64,000 nucleotides of DNA, taken from the NCBI GenBank assembly GCA_021229015.1, contig CM037783.1, positions 23,998,052 through 24,062,051 on the forward strand, read 5' to 3'. Positions 11,015-20,440 of the stretch are shown in pieces. This DNA is from Solen grandis. Lineage: Eukaryota > Mollusca > Bivalvia > Adapedonta > Solenidae. The notes under the pieces were generated by a model. The model was given only the letters and a program-made list of their open reading frames with translations, did no database searches and was not told where the DNA came from. Every line of letters begins with the position of its first letter. The stretch's first letter is position 1. Both the position numbers and the translations under genes were made by a program.

Positions 11015-12340
11015 ATGGCAATTAATTTGGAGAAATTCATTGCTTCGCCTACCCAGGAGGAAATTCTTTTGGCAAAAAAGTCTGATTTGCTTGATATTGT
11101 TAATCACTACAAAGTGTCTGGTATAAAACCGTCTATGCGCAAGCATGAAATTTTTAACATTTTAATTCAAACATTAGTTGATGAATTTTTTTTAAAAAAA
11201 AAAAAAGTTAGAGAAAATGAGGTTTGAAATGAGTTTAAAAAAAAAGGAAAAAAAAAAGAAGAAAGAGAAGAGAAAATGAGGTTAGAAGAAGAGAAAATGA
11301 GGTTAGAAAAAGAAGAAAGAGAAGAGAAAATGAGGTTAGAAAAAGAAGAAAGAGAACATGAAACACAGCGTCAATTAGAGTTAGAAAAATTGAGATTAGA
11401 GGAAAGAAGAGAAGAGAGAGAATTTAAATTTAGAATGAAAGAATTTGATCAGACTACAATTTTCACAAACAAACCTTTTGATGTAACTAAAAATATAAAA
11501 CTTGTTCCTCCATTTCAAGAAAAAGATGTTGACAAATATTTCTTACATTTTGAAAAAGTTGCAGAAAATTTAAAGTGGCCAAAAGAACATTGGACTTTAC
11601 TTTTACAAAGTGTACTGACAGGAAAGGCTCGTGAAATTTACACACAATTAAGTATTGAACAGTGTTCTGATTATGATAAAGTTAAAGAGCTAATTCTAGA
11701 AAGTTACGAGATTATTCCTGAAGCAGACAGAAATTTAGAAATTGTAAAAAAGAAACTAGTCAAACACATGTTGAGTTTGCTAGAACAAAAGAACAATTAT
11801 TTGATCGCTGGTGTTTATCTAAGAAAATAGAACAAAGTCATGAAAAATTACGTCAGCTCATGCTCGTTGAAGAGTTTAAACATTGTATTCAACCTGATGT
11901 TAAGTCCTTTCTCGATGAAAAACAAGTCGAAACTTTAGAAGAAGCTGCCCGATTTTCTGATGACTATTCTCTGACTCATAAAGTCTCATTTATAAACAAA
12001 CCTAGGCCCACTCTCACACTGAGTAATACTAGAAGTACTAGTTCTTATCAATTTGCCAATTCTCAAAACGGCAATTCTACTGGCGGTTCAAGTCAGTTCA
12101 AATTTCACAAGCCAAAAGCAGCTTCTGAAAATAAACCCTTATCTCACCTTGTTTGCAATTATTGCAAAAAGCCTGGTCATCTTATTTCAGACTGTTTTAA
12201 ACTTAAAAGGAAGCAGTCTGCTGATGATGTTAAACCCACCGGTCTTACTACTTTAAAATCAAGGCCACAGATTTGTGTCAAAAGTAACGCTTTTGATAAG
12301 GTCACTGAACCTGTTTCATTTGTTTTCAGGCAAAAGAGCC
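11015..12340 (+). pseudogene. gag: gag (broken): SAP-like N-term, coiled coil, capsid, CCHC
   Basis: The ATG at 11015 follows the 5' LTR/leader. Residues 1-55 resemble a SAP-type helix-extended-helix segment. An A-rich slippery tract follows, with an in-frame TGA at 11225-11227. The same frame resumes through a Lys/Glu-rich coiled coil built of repeated RLEKEERE blocks (about 11260-11440), then a capsid-like region to about 11770. There the reading shifts one frame, ending in a TAG at 11828. The shifted frame (open from about 11770, clear from 11860) carries the end of capsid and a nucleocapsid zinc knuckle CNYCKKPGHLISDC (12154-12195, C-x2-C-x4-H-x4-C). The role in a live element would be particle assembly and RNA packaging. 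This copy cannot make it. Confidence 0.85.
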
Positions 12341-12353
12341 TGTTCATAATGTT

Positions 12354-12647
12354 TTGGTTTCTGAACCTAGATCGGATTCTGTTTTTGGGGTTTATGAGCC
12401 ATTCATTTCTGATGGTTTTGTGTCACTTGAAAGTGATTTATGCCCACCTACCCCTATTAAGATTTTGAGTGACACAGTAGCTTCTCAATCCCTTATTTTA
12501 AAAGATGTCCTGCCTTTTTCTGAGAAGACTTCTTCTGGGGAAAGTGTCCTTGTTCAGGGTGTAGAGTGCGGATTTTTTTATATGTACCCCTCCAAAATGA
12601 TATTTATCATCCGCCTTGGTTACTGGGCCAGTGTCTGCTGGTCTTAG
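12354..12647 (+). pseudogene. Retroviral-type aspartic protease (inactivated)
   Basis: A short frame shows LSDTVASQSL at 12465-12494, the position of the aspartic-protease active-site loop, normally DTG or DTS followed by Ala-Ser. The third residue is Val here (GTA at 12477-12479), which should abolish activity. The frame then shifts near 12600-12640 into the next segment. In a live element the protease cleaves Gag-Pol during maturation. Identification rests on this motif and on its place between the zinc knuckle and integrase. Confidence 0.7.
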
Positions 12648-13200
12648 ATCTTCATTACAATTTAAAGGTATTCATTTGTTGCTAGGCAATGATTTAGCTG
12701 GGGATAAGGTTGTGGTTAATCCACTTGTAACTGACATACCTATCATGGACAGTATACCTGATCCTATTGAGCAGGAAATTCCTGATCTTTATCCTTCATG
12801 TGCAGTTACTCGAGCTATGGCAAGAAAAGCCATTAGTGACACGGTTAATAAAGCCGTCAATAGTGACGAAAATGTCACTTCTGATGTTGACTTAGTTGAC
12901 ACTTTCATAGGTCAAATTTATAATGAGGCAAATAGCCCATTTTTTAATCACGTGAGTACATCGCATTCTTATGAGTCAACAGTGTCTTTAGATGACCATG
13001 CTTCAAAATTGCAAAGTCATGACTTAAGGTCAAGGTCACAACTTATTCAGGATCAAAATAATGACCCTGATATTTCATGCTTGTTCGAAAAGGTTTTACC
13101 TGAGAACGAGATTTCACGTGTTCCAGTTGGATATTATAAAAGGGACGATGTCCTTATGAGCAAATGGAGACCACCTACTGTTTCAGCCGGTGATGAATGA
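12616..13200 (+). pseudogene. Protease C-terminus and protease-integrase linker
   Basis: This open frame of 194 codons begins with a segment ending LLGNDLAGDKVVVNP, which fits the C-terminal flap/Gly-Asn-Asp part of a retropepsin ('ILGND'). It continues with an Asp/Ser-rich linker. It stops at GDE followed by TGA, a few bases before the integrase frame opens, which suggests an indel at 13197-13200. Confidence 0.65.
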
Positions 13201-14513
13201 TGGTTAACCATCAGATTGTTGTTCCAAAGCAATATCGCGAGGAAATACTTAGTCTGGCTCATGAAACACCCATGTCAGGTCATTTAGGTATAAATAAGAC
13301 TTATAACAAAATCTTGAATCACTTCTTCTGGCCTGGTTTAAAATCAGATGTGTCTCATTACTGTAACTCTTGTCATACATGTCAAATGGTGGGTAAACCA
13401 AATCAAACAATTCCCAAAGCAGAGTTACATCCTATTCCTGCATTTGAGGAACCGTTTAGTAGAGTTCTCATTGACTGTGTTGGACCTCTGCCCAAAACAA
13501 AATCAGGGAATTAGTATCTTTTGACCATAATGTGTGCTTCGATTCGTTTTCCTGAGGCAGTACCTTTGCGAAATATTTAGTCCAAGACCATTGTTAAAGC
13601 CCTTGTGAAGTTTTTTACTTTTGCTGGTCTTCCTAAATCAGTTCAGTCTGATCAAGGTTCAAATTTCATGTCAGGCATATTTCAACAAGTCATGCATGAA
13701 TTAGGTATTCATCAATATAGGTCTTCTGCTTATCACCCTGAAAGTCAAGATGCTCTAGAAAGATTTCATCAGACATTGAAAAACATGATTAGGACATACT
13801 GTTTTGACACAGAGAAGAACTAGGATGAAGGTATCCCTTTGCTTCTGTTTGCTGTTAGAGAGTCTGTTCAAGAGTCACTTGGCTTTAGTCCATTTGAACT
13901 TGTGTTTGGTCACACTGTACGTGGACCATTAAAAATGCTGAAAGACAAATTCTTGTCCGATGATAACTCATCATCTTTGAATTGTTTACAGTATGTTTCT
14001 GACTTTCGTGATAGATTTTCAAAAGCTTGCGAAATGGCAAGATCTAATCCTTATCTAGCTCAGGACAAAATAAAGCAGAAATATGATATTAAAACTCAAA
14101 ACAGAAATTTCAAACCAGGTAATCAGGTTCTTGCTTTGTTGCCAATTCCAGGCAAACCATTACAAGCCAGATATTTTGGTCAATATCTAATTGACAAGAA
14201 AATCAATGATCTTAATTATGTCATCCTGACTCCTGGGAGGCGAAAACAAAAACAAATGTGCCATGTCAATTTGTTAAAAAAATACATTGATAGAAATAAC
14301 AAAAATATTGTTAAATCTGTGTCAGTTATTAAACCTGTCCCACTTGAACCAGATAACCTTAGTACTTGTGATGTTAATGTTGATCCTTGTCCGAAATTAA
14401 ATAACTCTGACATTTTGAAGAACATTGACAAGAAATTGATTCATCTGGAGTCATTACAACAGACACAACTCACTTGGACTGATAAAATATATCATGATGT
14501 AATTGTCAAATGA
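13197..14513 (+). pseudogene. Gypsy-type integrase upstream of RT (three TAG stops)
   Basis: This is one continuous frame except for in-frame TAG codons at 13512, 13578 and 13821. The N-terminal HHCC zinc module is visible (H...GHLG...CNSCHTC, about 13260-13385). The catalytic core has Asp in VLIDCVGP, Asp in VQSDQGSNF and Glu in QDALERFHQ, with exactly 35 residues between the second Asp and the Glu (D-35-E). After the core comes a GPY/F-like C-terminal module (RYFGQYLIDKK, with Gln for Pro) and a Lys-rich tail. Function in the family is strand transfer of cDNA into the chromosome. It precedes RT rather than following it, and its last codons overlap the start of the RT region at 14503. Confidence 0.88.
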
Positions 14514-15739
14514 TGGATCAGTCAAACAACATCCATACAGAATGAATCCCGTGAAACAAAATTATTTGAAAAATGAAGTTAAGTATCTTCTTGAAAATGA
14601 CTTCATCGAACCAAGTCAAAGTAACTACAGTTCCCCATGTATTCTTGTACCAAAACCAGATGGCACGTATCGGATGTGCACTGATTACCGTAAAATCAAT
14701 GCTATCACTAAAACAGACTCATACCCAATACCCAGAATTGACGACTGCATCGATAAAGTTGGAAAAGCCAGATATGTCACAAAGTTTGACTAATTGATCG
14801 TGCCAAAGAACTATCAGCATTTGTTACACCCGATGGACTGTATGAATACAAAGTAATGCCTTTTGGTATGAAAAATTCACCGGCCACCTTTCAACGGATC
14901 ATCAATAGTGTTATATCCTGCCTTGACGGTTGTGATGCTTACATCGATGATGTCATCATCTATTCCGACACATTTGAGGAAATCTGAGGATCATCAGATA
15001 ATTCTTCAACAGATTAAGTGATGCAAAGTTGTCCATCAACCTGGCTAAAAGTGAATTTTGTCATGCATCATTAATATTTTTAGGACATGTTGTGGGACAG
15101 GGTCAAGTTAAACCTGTGAATGCAAAAGTTGAATCAATTTCAGAATTTCCAATACCTTTATGTAAAAGACAGCTGATGCGATTTCTTGGTATGGCTGGAT
15201 ATTACAGAAAATTCTGTAAGAACTTTTTAGAAATTTCTGAGCCTTTGACAAATCTGCTTAAAAAAGGTAAAGCCTTTGTTTGGAATCATGACATTCAAAT
15301 AGCATTTGAAAAGTTAAAAGCCATACTCAAGAGCGCACCAGTTCTATTAGCACCAGATTTTAATAAATGTTTCAAGCTAGCTGTTGATGCTAATGACGTT
15401 GGTGCTGGTGCTGTTCTGTTACAAGAAGACAATAATGGAGTTGACCACCCTGTTTGTTATTTTTAAAAGAAATTTAACAAACATCAAAGAAATTACTCTT
15501 CAATAGAAAAAGAGTGTTTTGCTCTTGTACTTGCTGTTCAACATTTTAGTTTATTTGACTTCATCACAAAAACCCATTGTTGTCTTTAGTGATCACATCC
15601 TTTAAGTTTCTTGCACACGTGAAAGAACAAAAATCAAAGACTGTTAAGGTGGAGTTTAATGTTGCAAGAATTTGACCTTGATGTTAAACATATTAAAGGA
15701 AAGGACAATATCATTCCAGATGCTTTGTCACGTGTGTAA
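14503..15739 (+). pseudogene. Reverse transcriptase and RNase H (broken)
   Basis: The RT fingers and palm begin near 14520. Motifs in order are SSPCILVPKPDGTYRMCTDY (14628-14687), YVTKFD (14774-14790) cut by a TAA and a deletion of roughly ten codons, [17 protein letters not shown] (14850-14899, frame shifted) and the catalytic YIDD at 14940-14951. A second break follows EEI near 14985. The thumb/connection has FLGMAGYYRKF (15183-15214). RNase H shows LAVDANDVGAGAVLLQ (15379-15425), a TAA at 15464, IEKECFALVLA, a further shift near 15600, and the typical family terminus DALSRV with TAA at 15737-15739. Pol therefore ends with RNase H and no integrase follows. Confidence 0.88.
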
Positions 15740-15891
15740 TGTGCATTTAAATTATGTTTGAAATGATATCTTATCTAGGCATGTTTAATTTCTCTTGTTT
15801 ACTGTATACTGTAATTTAATTTGTGTTTATTGTATTTTATATTGTAATCATAATAACCTATAAAGATTTATTACATAAATCTTTTTTCTTT

Positions 15892-15902
15892 AGGAGGGGA
15901 AG
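15892..15902 (+). other. Polypurine tract
   Basis: AGGAGGGGAAG directly abuts the TGTTAC start of the 3' LTR. It is the expected plus-strand primer for reverse transcription. Confidence 0.8.
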
Positions 15903-16399
15903 TGTTACATACTACACCTAACGTATTTATGTATACACAACACTGTAGAAAGAAATCCCTATTCTAAGAATAACTTGTTTACTAGTTTTGTTCTGGAGTG
16001 ATCTATTAGGCGATCCCTGTTCTAAAAATAACTTGTTTACTGGTATATTTGTTTATTGGAACTTTCTTTCTTTCTATGGAAAATTCTAGAAGTCTTATGT
16101 AACCTGTTTACACTTTAGAACATTCTTTTTTGAAGAATAGTATGGTTGTTTCTGGAATATTTTGCTCAAGTATATATAATGAAGGGGGTTTTTAGGGAGA
16201 GCAGACTTGTTGAGGAGACTTGTTTTTGGAGTTTCATCAAGTGTGGGTCATTCAACAGTGTGGAATTAATTTCGGACTTACATTTTGATAAAGGACATAT
16301 CTATTGGATTGCTCAGGTTAAATTTAAATTTTATCAATCAGACAAGGATCAAACTAATTTGTTATAATAATTTTAAGACACTAAATGTTATGATATTCA
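15903..16399 (+). repeat. 3' LTR
   Basis: 497 bp, starting TGTTACAT and ending GATATTCA, followed by the TATTG duplication. It keeps the HSE cluster and TATATATAAT of the 5' LTR. The short reading frames inside both LTRs match each other only because the LTRs do. Confidence 0.9.
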
Positions 16400-16404
16400 T
16401 ATTG
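16400..16404. repeat. Target-site duplication (right), TATTG
   Basis: Right copy of the 5-bp duplication flanking the LTR element. Confidence 0.85.
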
Positions 16405-16436
16405 ATTTTTGTCACTTGTTAATAATTAAAATATAT

Positions 16437-16685
16437 TTAGTTAACTAGTTTGTTGCTGGCTTTTCTTTGTTGCGCCATTTCATCAAATTGGTCGTAACAA
16501 TTGTAAAGATCTAGTTCATGGAAACGTACTTTACCTTTATTTTCAAATCCTTTCATGATTTCGTTGATAATGTAGCAAATTTTTTTCGCCAAATATGAAT
16601 GCTTGATTTTATCATAGCCTGGAAAACCTTTACTATAGCACTGCTTCAAAGTTGTTACACGTGAGAGTAAAACGTACCGTAATTA
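16437..16685 (-). pseudogene. Small antisense ORF, unknown, coding-like
   Basis: On the reverse strand an open frame of about 80 codons runs to a TAA at 16437. Its composition is protein-like (KGFPGYDKIKHSYLAKKICY, then a Lys/Glu helix and YDQFDEMAQQRK). It has no ATG near its start: the conservative N-terminus is a TTG at 16649, and the frame opens after a stop near 16685. It may be a last exon or a transposon relic. I do not recognise it. The LTR element inserted about 33 bp beyond its stop. Confidence 0.3.
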
Positions 16686-16689
16686 CCGA

Positions 16690-17490
16690 AAAGGGACTGA
16701 ATTTCGGGAAATGTATTTAGAAACAGGCCAATACACATACTAGTTTGATTTCTGCACATATTGTTTTTACTTTAGGCAATGAACAACAAATTACAGGTAT
16801 TATATTTTGGGTTATGAAATGAAAAAAAAAAAAATCAACTTCCGGTTTGACTTAAAAAGGTCTGTAATACAAATTTTCTTTTTGCTCAAATGTTTAGCAG
16901 TTAAAGAAATATCTTACTAATAAACAAAATATTAAAAAAAATTTCTTCGACCAAATGGATGTCCGTCAAAATAAGTGTTTGCTGAAATTGAAAAAAAAAT
17001 CTATTCCTTATAAATTTAAATATATTTTAGTACAAAATCATAATGAAAAGGAGTTAAGTAGTATATAGACTTGGGGGTTTTGGACCACTTTTGCACCGAA
17101 TGACCTTTGTGATCTTTTTTAAGCGTTTTTCTTGCAAATAGAGCCGTCTATACTTTTTCGATATTCCAAATGTGTACCCCCGCTGTAGTCTAGCCAATTT
17201 GCACCCCAGTAGGGGCTGGTGGTTCTATTATTTTTGTTCCCTTACTAGAGTGTATTTTTCGTCGGGCCGCCCGCCCCCTATTCCATGTAGTGGGGGTCTA
17301 TAGGGTTGGCGCGTGGTGGTGCAGATGCGCTAAAGTTACGATAAAAGGTTGTTGGCGTTGTTTTAGTCACCTTCCTGCTTTGTTGTAGGCACTTCCTGTT
17401 TTTGTAGTGTAGATTGTTTTTGTATTACCATTTTCCAGGTTACTACCGCGGCGAGAGAAAAGTAGGTCCACCCGTTTAGCATAATTTATA
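16690..17490. other. Intergenic, no gene seen
   Basis: AT-rich to about 17040. Then comes a more GC-balanced stretch (17070-17490) with runs such as GGGCCGCCCGCCCCC and TAGTGGGGGTC, which reads like part of a different repeat or gene leader. No feature can be named. Confidence 0.3.
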
Positions 17491-17498
17491 TTAGATAT

Positions 17499-17687
17499 TT
17501 GTTTACGCATAGTATAAAAAACAAAATGATCAGACATAGACACTGCAAGTGGCTAGTAGTTGGGTGCGTTGATCAATGCGGGCGGCGGTGTATAGTGCGG
17601 CTATGTTGCGTACCCATGGCACAACTACGCCGTAAGCCCGATTCTGAGCCACACCCCTGCCGTACTTGTGGGCGAGGTACAAAATCG
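17499..17687 (+). CDS. Cys/Arg-rich ORF running into an assembly gap
   Basis: This open frame starts at ATG 17499 or, with better context (AAAATGATC), at 17526. It stays open into the run of N at 17688. It is rich in Arg and Cys (CKWLVVGCVDQCGRRC and later CRTCGRG), so it might be a metal-binding N-terminus, but the length is too short to judge. It could be part of a repeat. No family is recognised. Confidence 0.2.
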
Positions 17688-17787
17688 NNNNNNNNNNNNN
17701 NNNNNNNNNNNNNNNNNNNNNNNNNNNNNNNNNNNNNNNNNNNNNNNNNNNNNNNNNNNNNNNNNNNNNNNNNNNNNNNNNNNNNNN
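17688..17787. other. Assembly gap (100 N)
   Basis: Exactly 100 N, the usual placeholder for a gap of unknown size. It lies at the left edge of a tandem array, where assemblies commonly collapse, so the array and the SINE head are probably longer than shown. Confidence 0.98.
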
Positions 17788-18945
17788 CAGGACTGGTGGA
17801 TCAGTAGCTGCCGGATTGACACTCAGTATATATACAGTGGTGTTCTTCCAGGACTGGTGGACCAGTAGCTGCCGGATTGACACTCAGTATATATACAGTG
17901 GTGTTCCTCCAGGACTGGTGGATCAGTAGCTGCCGGATTGACACTCAGTATATATACAGTGGTGTTCTTCCAGGACTGGTGGACCAGTAGCTGCCGGATT
18001 GACACTCAGTATATATACAGTGGTGTTCCCCCAGGACTGGTGGATCAGTAGCTGCCGGATTGACACTCAGTATATATACAGTGGTGTTCCCCCAGGACTG
18101 GTGGATCAGTAGCTGCCGGATTGACACTCAGTATATATACAGTGGTGTTCCCCAGGACTGGTGGATCAGTAGCTGCCGGATTGACACTCAGTATATATAC
18201 AGTGGTGTTCCTCCAGGACTGGTGGAGCAGTAGCTGCCGGATTGACACTCAGTATATATACAGTGGTGTTCCCCCAGGACTGGTGGATCAGTAGCTGCCG
18301 GATTGACACTCAGTATATATACAGTGGTGTTCCCCCAGGACTGGTGGATCAGTAGCTGCCGGATTGACACTCAGTATATATACAGTGGTGTTCCTCCAGG
18401 ACTGGTGGATCAGTAGCTGCCGGATTGACACTCAGTATATATACAGTGGTGTTCCCCCAGGACTGGTGGACCAGTAGCTGCCGGATTGACACTCAGTATA
18501 TATACAGTGGTGTTCCCCCAGGACTGGTGGACCAGTAGCTGCCGGATTGACACTCAGTATATATACAGTGGTGTTCCTCCAGTACTGGTGGACCAGTAGC
18601 TGCCGGATTGACACTCAGTATATATACAGTGGTGTTCCCCCAGGACTGGTGGATCAGTAGCTGCCGGATTGACACTCAGTATATATACAGTGGTGTTCCC
18701 CCAGGACTGGTGGATCAGTAGCTGCCGGATTGACACTCAGTATATATACAGTGGTGTTCCCCCAGGACTGGTGGATCAGTAGCTGCCGGATTGACACTCA
18801 GTATATATACAGTGGTGTTCCCCCAGGACTGGTGGACCAGTAGCTGCCGGATTGACACTCAGTATATATACAGTGGTGTTCCTCCAGGACTGGTGGATCA
18901 GTAGCTGCCGGATTGACACTCAGTATATATACAGTGGTGTTCCTC
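17788..18945 (+). repeat. 61-bp satellite, 19 copies, SINE-derived
   Basis: Nineteen head-to-tail units of 61 bp (one of 60 bp) starting CAGGACTGGTGGATCAGTAG. They vary mostly at GGATCA/GGACCA and TTCCCCC/TTCCTCC/TTCTTCC. Each unit contains CTCAGTATATA...TGTTCC.CCAGGACTGGT, which aligns with the internal family A SINE segment GCTCAGCATATAAGGGTAG then TTCCA.GACTGGTTGG (for example 62380-62413). The array runs straight into the matching SINE 3' half at 18946. As 61 is not a multiple of 3, the open frames in it are artefacts. Confidence 0.92.
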
Positions 18946-19086
18946 CAGGACTGGTGGGCACGGTGTCAGGATGTGGTAGCATGCCAATTGTCTTTGAATT
19001 GATAGGGCAGTGAGGTAGCACTATATCTGTTTCAAGTAGACAAAGTCTCCAAATCTTTAGGATGTTTATCCCAACAAACAAACAAA
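18946..19086 (+). mobile_element. SINE family A 3' half, continuous with the satellite
   Basis: CAGGACTGGTGGGCACGGTGTCAGG continues into GTGGTAGCATGCC, GCACTATATCTGTTTCAAGTAGAC and an AACAAACAAACAAAC tail, the normal 3' half of family A. Its 5' half is replaced by the tandem array. Confidence 0.8.
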
Positions 19087-19444
19087 CTGGCTGGTGATTT
19101 TATTTGATGTTGACAATATAATAATGCCTGTAAACTATAGTTAGGATACTTGTTGTTGATTATGTGCAAACTGGGATGGACGTTTTCTGTCATGTACCAT
19201 GACTTGTTTTCGTTACTGAAGTAGTTTGTCATTACATGATTTTTTCTTAACACTTAAAGTTTTATACTATGTATTCGGGAAGAGGGGGGGACTTTAAAAC
19301 TAGATAAATATGAAGATTTAAAATTTAAAATTTTTCGTAAAAAAATGATTTAGATTTCATGAAACCTGTTAATTATCTGTTTGCGAGGATATGCCACCAT
19401 AGGTAGAAAAGATAGTGCCTTTCAAAGGTAACTTACCATCTTAA

Positions 19445-19515
19445 GTCGAATTACCTCCCTTAATCATTAAAACGCAGAATTAGTAGCATTTGCCTCCCTT
19501 TAACCGTAGATATCA
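19445..19515 (+). repeat. Unclassified repeat, copy 1 (ACCTCCCTT...GCCTCCCTTTA)
   Basis: TCGAATTACCTCCCTTAATC...GTAGCATTTGCCTCCCTTTAACCGTAGAT matches 20374-20440 at most positions. The GGGAGGTAA-type motif resembles termini of molluscan non-autonomous elements. Two direct copies about 930 bp apart may bound or belong to one element. Confidence 0.4.
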
Positions 19516-19717
19516 TAATCATTAATCCTTAAACAATTTAGAAAAAAATATTAAAACCATTTTCTAAACAAACACTCATATGTCTTACAAAGTTGTTGTT
19601 TTTTGTTGTTTTTTTTTGTTTTTTTTTTTTTGCATTATTTTGATAATCATACATCATATACATGTATTGATTGAAGTAATATTAGTATGTGTTCTTGTCA
19701 TACTCTAAAAGTAAAGA

Positions 19718-19719
<2 letters not shown>

Positions 19720-19760
<41 letters not shown>
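19720..19760. repeat. TTA microsatellite
   Basis: About thirteen TTA trinucleotides. Confidence 0.95.
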
Positions 19761-19762
<2 letters not shown>

Positions 19763-19844
19763 CAAGTCGCATGATCCAATTTGATGCAAGCACTGAGCCA
19801 TATTTTCCCGATATTGCTAATTAAATCATTAGCTCATGAGAGTT

Positions 19845-20012
19845 TTTCAGCAAACCACACAGATGACGGCGTGTTTCGGTCGCGATCGTAAACGGAGAAC
19901 CTGGGGAAACCCACCTGTCCGACTAGGTGACCACTTACCGCCTCGCAGACTGCCTGGACGGGCGTTGAACCCGGACCGTATTGGTAAAAAGCCGGTGACG
20001 TCCTAAAACAAA
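19845..20012 (-). mobile_element. Probable tRNA-derived SINE, another family
   Basis: On the reverse strand GGTCCGGGTTCAACGCCC resembles box B. It is followed by GGTGGGTTTCCCCAGGTTCTCC, a SINE body motif unlike families A-C. There is only one copy in the window, so boundaries are approximate. Confidence 0.4.
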
Positions 20013-20088
20013 TCGCAGTATCTCTGTATAGAAAGAGAACATAGGTAGACATTATAACCATGATGTTAAAGACACCAGTAAAAAGAGT

Positions 20089-20116
20089 GGAGAGAGAGAG
20101 AGAGAGAGAGAGAGAG
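20089..20116. repeat. GA microsatellite
   Basis: Perfect GA repeat. Confidence 0.95.
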
Positions 20117-20373
20117 CAATTAAGGGAACGTGGCTGACGATTCTAACAATCTTATGTTCCTTTTAATAATTTGCGAAATATGTGTGCACTAATTGGCCAA
20201 TAAACTAAGTGTATATCTAAAAATAAAACTGTGTAACTACCTAATTGTAATAATGATAGAAAGCTTTCACAGAGATGACACACTTTAATCGATACTAATA
20301 ATAATTTGCTGAATTTATATGTAATCATATATAGAAATATAGAAATATATTTTATTATTAACATTAGAAATCG

Positions 20374-20440
20374 AGTCACCTCCCTTGATTAACAAAACCG
20401 AATAGAAATAAGTCGCATTTGTCTCCCTTTACCTGTAGAT
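20374..20440 (+). repeat. Unclassified repeat, copy 2
   Basis: TCGAGTCACCTCCCTTGATT...GTCGCATTTGTCTCCCTTTACCTGTAGAT is the direct partner of 19445-19515. Confidence 0.4.

Larger units (their letters stand above)
10413..16399 (+). mobile_element. Degenerate Gmr1-like Ty3/gypsy LTR retrotransposon
   Basis: This is a nearly 6-kb element bounded by LTRs of about 490 bp (TG...CA) and a TATTG target duplication. Its domain order is Gag (SAP-like N-terminus, coiled coil, CCHC knuckle), protease, integrase, reverse transcriptase, RNase H, then a polypurine tract. Integrase upstream of RT is the Ty1/copia order. The domains themselves (integrase with HHCC and a D-35-E triad, RT with YIDD, a GPY/F-like tail) are gypsy type. 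Among gypsy elements the Gmr1-like group has this order. There is no envelope frame. The copy is non-functional: it has frameshifts in gag, protease and before integrase, a TGA in gag, three TAG codons in integrase and deletions in RT. It inserted about 30 bp from the end of a small antisense ORF at 16437. Confidence 0.88.

Noticed and set aside
17788..18945. Open frames of ~60 residues on both strands in the tandem array (MSIRQLL...), and the idea of a CRISPR-like array
   Set aside because: The 61-bp unit is not a multiple of three, so the frames arise from cycling through the repeat. There are no unique spacers, and this is eukaryotic DNA.
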